The notes beneath the pieces were generated by a model. The model searched no databases and was not told the origin of the DNA. It saw only the letters and a list, made by a program, of their open reading frames with translations. 40,029 bases of DNA, from positions 1 through 40,029 of the forward strand of contig NZ_BAML01000014.1 in the NCBI RefSeq assembly GCF_000615845.1, given 5' to 3'. The DNA is from Ligilactobacillus hayakitensis DSM 18933 = JCM 14209 (GTDB taxonomy: Bacteria; Bacillota; Bacilli; Lactobacillales; Lactobacillaceae). Of the stretch, positions 11,104-20,702 are shown one piece after another. Within the stretch, counting starts at the first letter, position 1. Every line of letters begins with the position of its first letter. A program made the translations under genes and the position numbers.

Positions 11104-11452
11104 GTGACATCTCCCATTTTTTTATTATATCGGTTGTATCAATGCTTCCTAGAATTTTTTTATCGGCATAATTAGCTTGAAGTGTGTCTAACATTTCAAA
11201 ACTAATTCCTTTATTTCTTGCTGATGGGGTTACAGCAATTTGGCGAATTAAAAGATATTCTTCTTCAATTTCTACTCCTAAAACCCCAACAAAATTATTT
11301 TTATTATCTTTCCATAAAAATATGCAACGATTTTCATCTTGTTGGTACCATACTAATTCTGATTTTAAATTTGCAACGTTTTTTAAATCAGGAATAAAAG
11401 AAAGCAACCCCATTGTTATTTTTTCATAATCTCTTTTGTATTTATAAAACAT
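11090..11452 (-). CDS. RibT-like GNAT acetyltransferase
   Basis: A 120-residue GNAT-fold protein. The acetyl-CoA-binding segment is IRQIAVTPSARNKGISFEML (about 69-88), where Q/RxxGxA appears in a weakened form (ARNKGIS). The N-terminus YKRDYEKITMGLLSF resembles RibT, which stands upstream of scpA in Bacillus and many lactobacilli; that synteny is the main reason for the name. The substrate is unknown. GGAGGATTTT precedes the ATG. The gene overlaps scpA, so it is in the same transcript. Confidence 0.75.
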   Translation of the reverse strand: MFYKYKRDYEKITMGLLSFIPDLKNVANLKSELVWYQQDENRCIFLWKDNKNNFVGVLGVEIEEEYLLIRQIAVTPSARNKGISFEMLDTLQANYADKKILGSIDTTDIIKKWEMSHATK

Positions 11453-11518
11453 TTATTTTAAAATCCTCCTGTGGAGTAAATGTACACTTTTTATATAGAT
11501 ATTTTATCATGCTTTGGT

Positions 11519-12406
11519 TTAATTATGTGGATGAGCTTGGTTATATATTTCAGTCAATCGCTTATTTGATAAGTGGGTATAAATTTGAGTTGTAGAAATA
11601 TCTGAATGGCCTAATAATTCTTGTACAATTCTTAAATCTGCACCATTTTCTAAAATATGCGTTGCAAAAGAATGCCTTAATGTATGTGGGGTAACATTTT
11701 TTTCAATCCCAGCCTTTTTAACTTCTAACTTTAAATTTTTCCAAATCCCTTGGCGCGTTAGCTGATTTCCGTGAAAATTTAAAAATAAATATGGACTAGT
11801 TTTCTTTTTTAGTAGTTTAGGACGACTAATTTCTAGATAACGATTAATCCATTCAATCGCAACATCTCCGATAGGAACGATTCTTTCTTTATTCCCCTTA
11901 CCTATTGTTTGTAAAATTCCCATTGATAAGTGGAGGTCATTTAATTTTAAGTTAATAATTTCCGAAACTCGAAGTCCTGTTGCATACATAACTTCTAAGA
12001 TTGCTCTATTTCTTAAACCTAATGTCTTACCGGTATTAGGGGATGCTAAAAGGTTCTCAACTTCTTTTAAAGTCAACACATCTGGTAGGTGTTGTTGTTT
12101 TTTGGGAGTATCTATTAAAAACATCGGATCATCAGAAATAACATGTTCCGAAACTAGGTAACTAAAAAATTTTCGTAACGCACTGATTGTTCTGAGAATA
12201 CTTGAATTTGACATATTTTCATTTTGTAATTGTGCAAGATATTCTCGAATTTCATTTTTTGAAATGCTTTCAAAATTATCAAAATTACATTGTTCAACAA
12301 AATTTCGAAATTTATTTAAATCCATTCCATAGCTTACTACCGTATTATTCGATAAACCACGCTCTACTTTTAGATAATGTAAATAGTCTTCGATGATATT
12401 TTCGAT
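11519..12406 (-). CDS. xerD: Tyrosine recombinase XerD with a non-standard start codon
   Basis: Site-specific recombinase that resolves chromosome dimers at dif with a partner recombinase. The catalytic set is visible: ATGLRVSE, HTLRHSFATHILENG, LGHSDISTTQIYTH. The ATG at 12325 would give 268 residues and remove the start of the core-binding domain. The frame stays open upstream and encodes ENIIEDYLHYLKVERGLS, a typical XerD N-terminus. An AAGGGGG ribosome site lies seven bases before an ATC at 12406, giving 295 residues, the usual length. Hence the start is either a rare ATC or an ATG with one changed base. The cvfB stop is 12 bases upstream in the same frame. Confidence 0.88.
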   Translation of the reverse strand: MENIIEDYLHYLKVERGLSNNTVVSYGMDLNKFRNFVEQCNFDNFESISKNEIREYLAQLQNENMSNSSILRTISALRKFFSYLVSEHVISDDPMFLIDTPKKQQHLPDVLTLKEVENLLASPNTGKTLGLRNRAILEVMYATGLRVSEIINLKLNDLHLSMGILQTIGKGNKERIVPIGDVAIEWINRYLEISRPKLLKKKTSPYLFLNFHGNQLTRQGIWKNLKLEVKKAGIEKNVTPHTLRHSFATHILENGADLRIVQELLGHSDISTTQIYTHLSNKRLTEIYNQAHPHN

Positions 12407-12418
12407 GACAATTCCCCC

Positions 12419-13285
12419 TTAGTTTTGTTCATTTAAAATTAAAAGTCCGTCACTTTGTTTTACCAAGCCAGCTTTCATCAAATGGCCAACAGCACGCTTA
12501 AATTGACCTTTACTAATGCCGAAGTAGGCCTTTATTTCATCTGGGCTACTTTTATCGGTAAATGGGAGCACATTATTTGAGTGTTGCAAGGAAACTAAAA
12601 TCATTTGCGCATCATCACTGATTGCTTCATAAGCTCTAGGTCGTGTAGATAAATTTAGAGTTCCATCTTCTTTAACCCCAATAACTCTCGCATTAACAAT
12701 CTCGCCTAAACGTGGTTCTTGTTCACGTTCTGAAGGATGAATAAAGCCTAAGTTATAGTGATCAGTTATTACAAATGTACCAACTTTTTTTAATCGGTAA
12801 ACAGTTGCCGTAACATTTTTATTTTTCATATTAGGTTTTGCTAAAACTTTAATGGTATTAAACATTTCAGGTGTAGCTAATTTCCCCCACATTCTGTTTT
12901 GATCATCTACTTCAAGGGAAATCATTAGTTTACATCCAGTTTGTGGCCATAAATGACGTAATTCAGATAAATCATCTAAAGATACAACAATATCTTTATT
13001 AGGTAGTCCAATATCAACAAAAACACCTAAATCTTTACGAGAACCAACCACAGTCCCCCAAGCATATTGATCAATTCCGACTTTAGGAATTTGTTTCGTA
13101 ATTTGTAACTGATGGGAATCATTAACATATGCAAAACCTTTGATTTTTGAACCCATTTTTGGAAGTTTTAAGAGCTCTTTTTTATCGATTCTAAATGTAT
13201 CTCCTTCGACTTGAGCAAATACAAAATTATCATTTTCATCCGTAACAGTGGCCATCACTTCATGGCCTAGTAATTTTTTTAACAT
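12419..13285 (-). CDS. cvfB: CvfB / YitL-type S1 RNA-binding protein
   Basis: A 288-residue protein with three S1-like beta-barrel domains (about 1-60, 70-135, 140-210) and a C-terminal winged helix (about 225-285, FGISKGQFKRAVGHLMKAG). The family includes Staphylococcus CvfB, an RNA-binding factor that affects virulence gene expression. The first S1-like unit starts at LLGHEVMATVTDENDNFVF. AGGAG precedes the ATG, inside the end of the UPF0756 gene nine bases upstream. It lies upstream of xerD in one transcript, a common arrangement in lactobacilli. RNA targets here are unknown. Confidence 0.88.
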   Translation of the reverse strand: MLKKLLGHEVMATVTDENDNFVFAQVEGDTFRIDKKELLKLPKMGSKIKGFAYVNDSHQLQITKQIPKVGIDQYAWGTVVGSRKDLGVFVDIGLPNKDIVVSLDDLSELRHLWPQTGCKLMISLEVDDQNRMWGKLATPEMFNTIKVLAKPNMKNKNVTATVYRLKKVGTFVITDHYNLGFIHPSEREQEPRLGEIVNARVIGVKEDGTLNLSTRPRAYEAISDDAQMILVSLQHSNNVLPFTDKSSPDEIKAYFGISKGQFKRAVGHLMKAGLVKQSDGLLILNEQN

Positions 13286-13294
13286 TTTTATCTC

Positions 13295-13753
13295 CTAAAA
13301 TTTTAAATTTAAAATAGTTACTACATAGTATGTCATTCCAGCGGCAATAATTGGCCCAGCAGCAACACCTTTTAAAAACACAACGCCAATAATTGTCCCT
13401 AATACTAATGCAACGGTTACTTGCGGTGAAGTACTTAATAAGTTAACTCCATTTTTTGATAAAATGGCAACTGCGATACCAAAGAAGATTGCAACCCATC
13501 CTGCTGGTGATTTCATTGTGTTAATTAAATCAATAAATTTGATTTTTTCTGTTGCAATTGGGATTAAAATTGCGATTGAAATAAAAGTAACACCTAAATT
13601 CATACCTTTAGCTTGAAAATAGGGAAATAATTTTTCAGATATAAACGGAACTGCTTTAATAAGCATTACAAAAATTGAAGCAAACATTAGTGCTGAATTT
13701 TTTCCGAAATAAGAAATCGCTAAAATTAACAATAAGAATATCCAACTTTCCAT
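13295..13753 (-). CDS. UPF0756 (DUF441) membrane protein
   Basis: A 152-residue membrane protein of unknown function with about four hydrophobic segments. Typical family features are [19 protein letters not shown] at the start and glycine-rich helices such as [14 protein letters not shown] and [17 protein letters not shown] took the ATG at 13753, which sits after AAAGGAGGAAAAAC; the frame extends upstream to 13801 but that would bury the ribosome site. It is the first gene of the run leading into cvfB and xerD. Confidence 0.85.
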   Translation of the reverse strand: MESWIFLLLILAISYFGKNSALMFASIFVMLIKAVPFISEKLFPYFQAKGMNLGVTFISIAILIPIATEKIKFIDLINTMKSPAGWVAIFFGIAVAILSKNGVNLLSTSPQVTVALVLGTIIGVVFLKGVAAGPIIAAGMTYYVVTILNLKF

Positions 13754-13832
13754 GTTTTTCCTCCTTTCTTTTTTGTAATAATACATATCTAATTTTAACA
13801 CACTTATATGAATATTTTTTATACTCTATAGT

Positions 13833-14300
13833 TTATCTTTAAAATTAAATGATGTAGATGTCGCTAATCGTTTATTTGTATCCAAAGATATTTTAAACGT
13901 CTTAAACGAGCTAAAGACGACAAATAATCGCAAATTAGTATTTAAAACGAAGCAAGGAACATTGGCACACCCCAATTCTGTAAATGCCACCCTTAAAAAA
14001 GCACTCAACAACCTCCACATCAATCGACCTGGATTTCATACTCATTCCTTACGTCATACACACGTTGCTTTATTGCTTTCTCAAGGGGGTGACATCTTTG
14101 CGATTAGTAAACGACTTGGACATTCTGATGTTGGGACGACAACAAAATACTATGCGTATTTGGTGCATGAATATGCAGAAATGGAAAATAGAAAAACTAT
14201 CAATGCATTTAAAGGACTTGATTTATCATCAGATGTTGATAATTATCAACACACAAAAAAGCCCGTAAAACGAGCAACACATCAAATCAATATAGATTAA
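13833..14300 (+). pseudogene. Remnant of a phage-type tyrosine integrase (C-terminal part)
   Basis: A plus-strand frame encodes the C-terminal half of a tyrosine recombinase: a lead-in VDVANRLFVSKDILNVLNEL from about 13854, then THSLRHTHVALLLSQG with the HxxR motif, and RLGHSDVGTTTKYYAYLV with the second histidine and the catalytic tyrosine. The N-terminal arm, the core-binding domain and the first catalytic arginine are missing, and there is no start codon or ribosome site, so it cannot work. It is oriented against its minus-strand neighbours in the gap between pyk and UPF0756. I infer an older integrated element that has been lost except for this end. Confidence 0.85.
14255..14275 (-). terminator. 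Probable terminator of the pfkA-pyk transcript
   Basis: On the minus strand GCTCG-TTTTA-CGGGC (five pairs, one G-T) is followed by six T residues. It lies inside the integrase remnant, about 70 bases past the pyk stop. A longer pairing with TTTTACGAGC at 14310 is also possible. Confidence 0.6.
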
Positions 14301-14341
14301 TGTTTACTTTTTTACGAGCTTCTAAATGCTTATTCTATTTA

Positions 14342-16102
14342 TTAAAGAGTGTTTGATGCACCGTTGTAAACAATACCACGACGTGAGTCAACTGTTACAA
14401 CTTCACCATTCTTAACTAATGATGTAGCATCTTTTGCACCAACAACAACAGGGATACCCATTGAGATACCAACAACTGCTGCGTGTGATGTTAAACCACC
14501 ATTTTCAACGATTAAAGCAGCTGATTTTTCAATAGCTGGTAAGTAATCTTTGTCAGTTGTCTTAACAACTAAGATTCCACCTTCAACTGCATTTTTGTTT
14601 GCTTCTTCAGCTGATGTAGCAACAACTGTCTTACCGATAACAGTTTCTTCACCAACACCTTGACCTGAAACAAGTTTTGAACCAATTAATTGGATCTTCA
14701 TGATGTTTGTTGTACCTTGTTCGCCAACTGGAACACCAGCAACGATTAAGATTAAGTCACCATCTTTAGCTAAGCCAGCTTTTTTAGCTTCTTCTGTAGC
14801 TAATTGGAACATTTCATCTGTTGATGCAGGAGCTTCTGCAAGAACTGGTTGAACACCCCAGTTTACAGTTAAGCCACGGCGTGTACGATCATCAAAAGTA
14901 ACAGCTAAGATATCAGCGTTTGGACGGTACTTAGAAATCATACGAGCTGTGTGACCTGACTTAGTTGCTGCAACAATAGTCTTAATGTTTAAGTTTTCAG
15001 CTGTTTCTGCAACTGAACGACCAATTGCTTCTGTAACGTCTGTCTTGTCAAATGCATCTAATGTTAATGCTTTGTGTGCACGTAATGCATTTTCTGACTT
15101 AACGTTGATGCGAGCCATTGTAGCAACTGATTCTACTGGGTAGTCACCGTTTGCTGATTCACCTGAAAGCATTGTTGCATCTGTACCATCAAATACAGCG
15201 TTAGCAACGTCAGAAGCTTCAGCACGTGTAGGACGTGGGTTTTCTTGCATTGAATCAAGCATTTGTGTAGCTGTAATAACTGGCTTACCAGCTAAGTTAC
15301 ACTTAGTGATTAATGATTTTTGTTCCAAAGGAACATTTTCTGCAGGAATTTCAACACCCATGTCACCACGAGCAATCATTAAACCATCAGAAACTTTTAA
15401 GATTTCATCAAAGTTGTCGATACCTTCTTGTGATTCAATCTTAGGGAAGATTTGTACGTGTGTCATGTTCTTTTCTTCAAGTAATTCACGAATATCAAGA
15501 ACGTCTTGTGGCTTACGTACGAATGAAGCAGCGATGTAGTTAATGTCTTGGTCTAAACCAAAGCGAATGTCATCTGAGTCTTTTTCTGTAATACCAGGTA
15601 AGTTGATTGATACACCAGGAGCGTTAACACCTTTACGTGAACCAAGAGTACCTTCGTTTAATACTTTACATACAAGTTCTTTGTTAGCTTCATCTTTTTC
15701 TTCGATTAACATGTCAATCTTACCGTCATCGAATAATACGTGACCACCTTCGTGAACGTCATCGTATAAACCTGGGTAAGTAACAGCAATCTTTTCTTTT
15801 GTTCCTTCGATTGAGTCGTCCATTGAAATACGTACTACATCGTCGATTTCAAAGTGTAATTTACCACCTTGTTGAACAGTTGTACGGATTTCAGCACCTT
15901 TAGTATCTAATAAAAGACCAACTGTCTTACCAGTAATCTTTTCAGCTTCGTGAACTAAGTTCATACGACCTAAATGTTCTTCGTGATCACCGTGTGAGAA
16001 GTTGAAACGGAATACGTTTGCGCCGGCTTCAATTAATTTTGTAATTGTATCTAGGTCAGAACTAGCTGGTCCAAGAGTACTTACAATCTTGGTTTTTTTC
16101 AT
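14342..16102 (-). CDS. pyk: Pyruvate kinase with C-terminal PEP-utiliser domain
   Basis: A 586-residue enzyme that converts phosphoenolpyruvate and ADP to pyruvate and ATP, the last ATP-forming step of glycolysis. The TIM-barrel starts with KTKIVSTLGPASSD, the active-site region is FPKIESQEGIDNFDE and MIARGDMGVEIP near residues 220-250, and the allosteric domain follows. Residues of roughly 475-586 form the extra PEP-utiliser-like domain (GGLTSHAAVVGISMGIPVVV) typical of Bacilli enzymes. Codon use and the strong AAAGGAGA ribosome site fit a highly expressed gene. pfkA is 88 bases upstream, and a GACT-AAAA-AGTC stem with T-run in that gap might tune the two. Confidence 0.96.
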   Translation of the reverse strand: MKKTKIVSTLGPASSDLDTITKLIEAGANVFRFNFSHGDHEEHLGRMNLVHEAEKITGKTVGLLLDTKGAEIRTTVQQGGKLHFEIDDVVRISMDDSIEGTKEKIAVTYPGLYDDVHEGGHVLFDDGKIDMLIEEKDEANKELVCKVLNEGTLGSRKGVNAPGVSINLPGITEKDSDDIRFGLDQDINYIAASFVRKPQDVLDIRELLEEKNMTHVQIFPKIESQEGIDNFDEILKVSDGLMIARGDMGVEIPAENVPLEQKSLITKCNLAGKPVITATQMLDSMQENPRPTRAEASDVANAVFDGTDATMLSGESANGDYPVESVATMARINVKSENALRAHKALTLDAFDKTDVTEAIGRSVAETAENLNIKTIVAATKSGHTARMISKYRPNADILAVTFDDRTRRGLTVNWGVQPVLAEAPASTDEMFQLATEEAKKAGLAKDGDLILIVAGVPVGEQGTTNIMKIQLIGSKLVSGQGVGEETVIGKTVVATSAEEANKNAVEGGILVVKTTDKDYLPAIEKSAALIVENGGLTSHAAVVGISMGIPVVVGAKDATSLVKNGEVVTVDSRRGIVYNGASNTL

Positions 16103-16190
16103 GAGTAAAATCTCTCCTTTGAAAATATTAAAAGATGACTTTTTAGTCTTTCTTTTCCTAATTAAAATAAATACTTTTTAATGTAACAAA

Positions 16191-17153
16191 TTAGAAACGA
16201 ATACGGTCATTCAAATCTAGCAATGAAACATCTGTTTGGTGTTTGTGGTTTTCTAAAGTATCAATGATATCAGTTGCGACTAATTTATTATCATGGATAC
16301 CGATTGCTAATCCACCTTTACCTTCTAAAAGAAGTTGGATTGCGTAATCACCAAGTCTTGCAGCTAATACACGGTCCTTTGTAGTAGGAACACCACCACG
16401 TTGAACGTGTGCAAGAGTAACTGCACGACTATCAAAATCACCATATTGATCAAGTTTTTCTTTAAATTCTGCTGCAGTCATAACACCTTCAGCAACTACG
16501 ATTAAACCATGATCTTTACCATTTTTACGGTTTTCTGTTAATTTATTTGCAATAGCTTCGATATCGTATTCACGTTCTGGAATAACGATTGCATCCGCTG
16601 CTGCTGCAATACCAGACCAAAGAGCAATATCTCCAGCCCCACGACCCATAACTTCAACAACAAATACACGTTGGTGTGAAGTTGCTGTATCGTTAATGCG
16701 GTCTAATGCTTCAGTTGCAACATTAGCTGCTGTATCAAAACCAATTGTAAAGTCTGTACCTGGAATATCGTTATCGATTGTTCCTGGAACACCAATTGAA
16801 TTAAATCCATGCATTGTAAGTTTTTCGGCACCATGGTATGAACCATCCCCACCAATAACTACTAATGCTTCGATACCAAATTTATTTAAAACTTCGATAC
16901 CTTTTAATTGTGTTTCTTTTTCTGCAAATTCTGGGTAACGTGCAGAATAAAGAATTGTACCACCACGGTTTACAATTTCATCAAGTTTAGTTGATTCCAT
17001 CTTAAAGATGTTACCTTCAACAAGACCCTTGTAACCGTAGTTGATACCGTATGCTTCGAGACCTGCATTCATAGCAGAACGAGCAATAGCACGAACAGCT
17101 GCATTCATCCCAGCTGCATCGCCACCACTAGTTAAAATACCAATGCGTTTCAT
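16191..17153 (-). CDS. pfkA: ATP-dependent 6-phosphofructokinase
   Basis: A 320-residue enzyme that phosphorylates fructose 6-phosphate, the committed step of glycolysis. The ATP site is ILTSGGDAAGMNAAVRA (about 5-21), VIGGDGSYHGAEKL binds nucleotide and Mg, and GTIDNDIPGTD near 125-135 holds the catalytic aspartate; MGRGAGDIAL contributes substrate contacts. One residue differs from the common GGDSPGMNA form (AAG for PG). Length is normal. GAGGTGAAAAA precedes the ATG. Its presence indicates homofermentative metabolism, since obligate heterofermenters usually lack it. It lies between dnaE and pyk, the usual lactobacillus order. Confidence 0.96.
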   Translation of the reverse strand: MKRIGILTSGGDAAGMNAAVRAIARSAMNAGLEAYGINYGYKGLVEGNIFKMESTKLDEIVNRGGTILYSARYPEFAEKETQLKGIEVLNKFGIEALVVIGGDGSYHGAEKLTMHGFNSIGVPGTIDNDIPGTDFTIGFDTAANVATEALDRINDTATSHQRVFVVEVMGRGAGDIALWSGIAAAADAIVIPEREYDIEAIANKLTENRKNGKDHGLIVVAEGVMTAAEFKEKLDQYGDFDSRAVTLAHVQRGGVPTTKDRVLAARLGDYAIQLLLEGKGGLAIGIHDNKLVATDIIDTLENHKHQTDVSLLDLNDRIRF

Positions 17154-17275
17154 TTTTTCACCTCAAGTATATATTTCAGTAGAACTACATTCTCCAATTG
17201 TTATGTTACCACGTTTAAAATGATTTGTCTTGTATAAATGGAAAAATTATTAATATTTAATCCATATTATCAATG

Positions 17276-20200
17276 CTATTTAACAATAAGATTTTGACTA
17301 CCTAGCAATTTGTTCAAAGATGCTTGTAAGACAGCATTATCATTTACCCAATATTTGGCTGAAAGTTTTTTATTTTGTCCGGTTTTCATGTCATACATGA
17401 TAACTGGACAATTCCCTGGATTTTCTTTTAAAAGTTGCAAGATTTTCTTTTTTTCTGGAATATCCACGTCTGGTTGCAATCTAATATAGTATGTCTTTTG
17501 AATATACTCTTGTGCCAATTTACAATCATTTACGATCACAGTTTTACCCCGACTAAAATCTAATTGACCACTTAAAATGATAATGTTTCCTTCAGATAAT
17601 TTAGAGGAAACTTTCTTAAAAACATCGGGGAAAATTGTTAGGTTAATTGAGTCAGTATAATCATCCCCAACACAAAAGGCCATTTGCGTTCCCTTTTTAG
17701 TCCGGATAATTCTAATACTTTTGATTCTGAGCATTAAATTTACCTTACTTTTATCTGTAAAATCATTTACCTGACTGACGTTAAGCAAATTAAGCTGGTT
17801 AAATAAATTTGCATATTTTTCCGTAGGATGTTTTGACAAGTACATCCCAAGATAATAATTTTCTTTTTCTAAGCATTCTTCATCAGTTACGATAATTTCA
17901 TTACTTTTATTAGTCTTAGGTTGTAAAATATCTAACAATTCCTGATTTTTTCCAATTAGGTTCATGTTATTGATTAAACCTGGTAATTGGGAAATAGCTT
18001 TTTTTCTATCTTGAGCTATCGAATCAAAGGCACCGCTAAATATTAAGGCTTCAAGATACTCTTGTTTAATATATTTTTGTGGTATACGCACAATAAAATC
18101 ATTTAAAGAATTAAATTTTCCATTCTTTCTGCGCTCTTCAAAGATGATTTTGATAAAATCTCTTCTTAATGATTTGATCGCTGATAAGCCAAACATTATT
18201 CCTTTTTTCCAAATACTAAAGTAACCTCTACCGTAATTTATGTCAGGACCATAAACAGATATTTGTCTATGCTTGGCCTCTGTAATAAATTCTTTAATCT
18301 TATTAGTATTTCCTAAGTTAGAATTTAGCACAGAAATATAAAAAGCTGCTGGATAATGTACCTTTATATATGCAAGTTCAAAAGACATCTTTGAATAAGC
18401 CAACGCGTGCGATTTGTTAAAACCGTAATCTCCAAATTCAGCGATGTATGAATAAACTTTCTCAGCTACTTGTTCTGAGTACCCTTTCTTTTTGGCCCCT
18501 TGGATAAATTTTAACTTCATCCCAGTAATTAATTCATGATTCTTTTTACTCATAGCACGTCTTAATAAATCGGCTTCTCCTAAAGTGAATCCACCCATTT
18601 TGATGCAACTTGCATAACCTGTTCTTGATAAACCATTACCCCGTAGGTTGATTTTAATATTTCTTCCAATTCAGGAGCAGGATAAATAATAGATTGAGAA
18701 TTATTTTTTCGAGTAATAAAAACCGGAATATTTTTTTGAGGACCAGGACGATATAGCGCATTTACAGCAACCACGTCATCAAACGAAGTCGGGTGTACAT
18801 TTTTTAAAACGTTTTTAATACCACCGGATTCAAATTGAAAGACCCCATTTGTTAATGCCTCTTGATATAGTTTTAGAGTTTTTGGATCATTTAAATCTAT
18901 TTGAGAAATATCCACCGATTCCTTATAGTTATTGGCGATTATTTTTAGTGCATTTTCTAAAATAGTTAAATTTTTCAACCCTAAAAAATCCATCTTTAAC
19001 AAGCCAACCTGTTCAACTTCATTTTTCGCAAATTGACTTAATAATATGCCATCGCTTCCTAATTGTACTGGAATGTGATCGATCAAATCATCATCGCTTA
19101 ATAAGATTCCCGCAGCATGCGTTGAATAATGTCGCGGAAGACCTTCTAAAGTTGAGGATACTTCAAATATTATGCGATTTTTTTCATCATCATTTACCAA
19201 ATTTCTCAAACTTAAGCTTTGCTCAAAGGCATCTTTTAAATTATCAACTTTAATATTTGAAAGGACCACATTCCAATTTTTTAGTTCCGCATCAGTTAAA
19301 CCAAACACACGACTAACATCGCGAAGAACCTGTTTCATTTTGAGAGTTCCGAATGTTATGATTTGCGAAACATGATTATGCCCATATTTATCATGTAGAT
19401 ATTTAATAATCTGATCACGCTTTAAATCTGGAATATCTAAATCAATGTCTGGCATCTGTGCTCTTTGATCATTTAAAAACCTTTCAAAAATCAAGTCGTA
19501 TTTAATCGGATCAACATCAGTGATATATAAACAATATGATACTAAAGAACCTGCTGCTGATCCTCGCCCAGGCCCAATTAAAATATCATGATTATGGGCA
19601 TAGTTAGTTACATCCCAAACAATTAAGAAATAATCAGCAAAACCCATATTAAAAATTACTGCTAGTTCAGCATTAAGCCTATCTACGTAATTTTGATATT
19701 CAGCTGACGTTTGTGAAATTCTTTGGTTTAAACCTTCAAAGCACAATCTCTTTAAATATTCCTCTGAAGAGAGATTATCACCATTTTGATATTTTGGTAA
19801 TTGTGTAGGCGGAAATTCTAAAATTAATGAACATTCGTTAAGGAGGTTACAAGCATTTTGATACGCCGAATAAAATTCACTTTCGGGCTGAATTTCATAT
19901 TCTTCAAGTGTTTTCAAATAGTTTTTCCCGGGCTTGGTATAATCTCTGAAAGACGTTAATTTTGTACCTATCCCAATATATTCTAAAATCTTTGTTGCAA
20001 ATGCATCATAGGGATTTAGATAATTAATTGGAGTTAAAAGGATATTTTTAAAAGTAGAACCAAATTTATCTTTAATGCCTTGATAAAGATTTAATTCTTC
20101 ACTGGGGTCAATCCCTAAATAGGCGTTGTTATTTTGCAAGGTAGCAATTAGTTGTTGACTAGCATATAACATTCCAATCGTTGGTTTTATTATAATAACT

Positions 20201-20532
20201 AAATCATTTAATTCAGCGTGATAATTTTCAAGGGTAAAATCATCTTCAATCATTCTGTTAGAAGAAATCCGCAACAAACTTTTATATCCTTGGTAATTTT
20301 TCGCTAATAAAACAAATTCAAAATCTTGATATTTTAAAGTCAAACCAATAATCGGATTAATATTTCGTTTAATACATTCTTGGTAGAATTCAATTGCTCC
20401 ATACATCGTATTAATGTCCGTTAATACTAAATCTGTATATCCTAGCTCTTGGCCTCTTTTTACATATTCTTTAATACGAACCGAACTTTTTAATAAACTA
20501 TATGAACTAAATACCTGTAGAGGTGCAAACAT
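17276..20532 (-). pseudogene. dnaE: DNA polymerase III alpha subunit DnaE, interrupted by one frameshift
   Basis: Replicative polymerase of the DnaE type, about 1,085 residues when repaired. The first frame (650 codons from 20532) holds the PHP domain (FAPLQVFSSYSLLKSSVRI) and the catalytic palm (GRGSAAGSLVSY, QMPDIDLDIPD), reading to VASK then out of frame. The second frame resumes at 18598 with MGGFTLGEADLLRRAMSKK and carries the fingers/helix-hairpin-helix part (EFGDYGFNKSHALAYSKMSF) and the OB fold (about residues 870-960). The break is at a run of four A on the coding strand (18598-18601); five A would restore VASKMGGFTLGE. Both halves are otherwise intact, so a homopolymer deletion in the sequence is likely. 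Confidence 0.94.
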
Positions 20533-20566
20533 GAAAAGATTCCTCCTTTCTTGGATTTTTTTCTTT

Positions 20567-20572
20567 ATTATA
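20567..20572 (-). promoter_or_regulatory. -10 element of the dnaE promoter
   Basis: TATAAT on the minus strand, 35 bases before the dnaE start. The -35 region is weak (TTTTAA at 17-base spacing). It sits between the candidate attL core and dnaE, so integration leaves it intact. Confidence 0.5.
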
Positions 20573-20606
20573 CTATGAATTTTGATTGATTAAAAATTAG
20601 ATAAAC

Positions 20607-20619
20607 TTTTCTACAAAAA
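20607..20619 (+). other. Candidate attL core
   Basis: TTTTCTACAAAAA is identical to 29442-29454. It lies outside the integrase gene on the side its 3' end faces, as usual for attL. The AT-rich core could recur by chance; a similar 12-mer lies inverted in operator 1 at 22798-22814. Confidence 0.6.
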
Positions 20620-20678
20620 AGATTACTAATCTCCTCAAATCTTTATTTACAAAGCTTTACAGGGTGTTAGTGTTTTTT

Positions 20679-20700
20679 TAGGGTCTCTCTTAGGGTCTCT
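20679..20700 (+). repeat. Integrase arm-type repeats, left end
   Basis: Two direct copies of TAGGGTCTCT with a 12-base period (20679-20688 and 20691-20700). The same motif occurs twice at 29318-29338 near the right end in the same orientation, which fits arm sites bound by the integrase N-terminal domain. Confidence 0.65.
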
Positions 20701-20702
20701 TT

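Noticed and set aside
13826-14023. 65-codon minus-strand open frame
   Set aside because: It is antisense to the integrase remnant, whose plus-strand frame encodes recognisable catalytic motifs.
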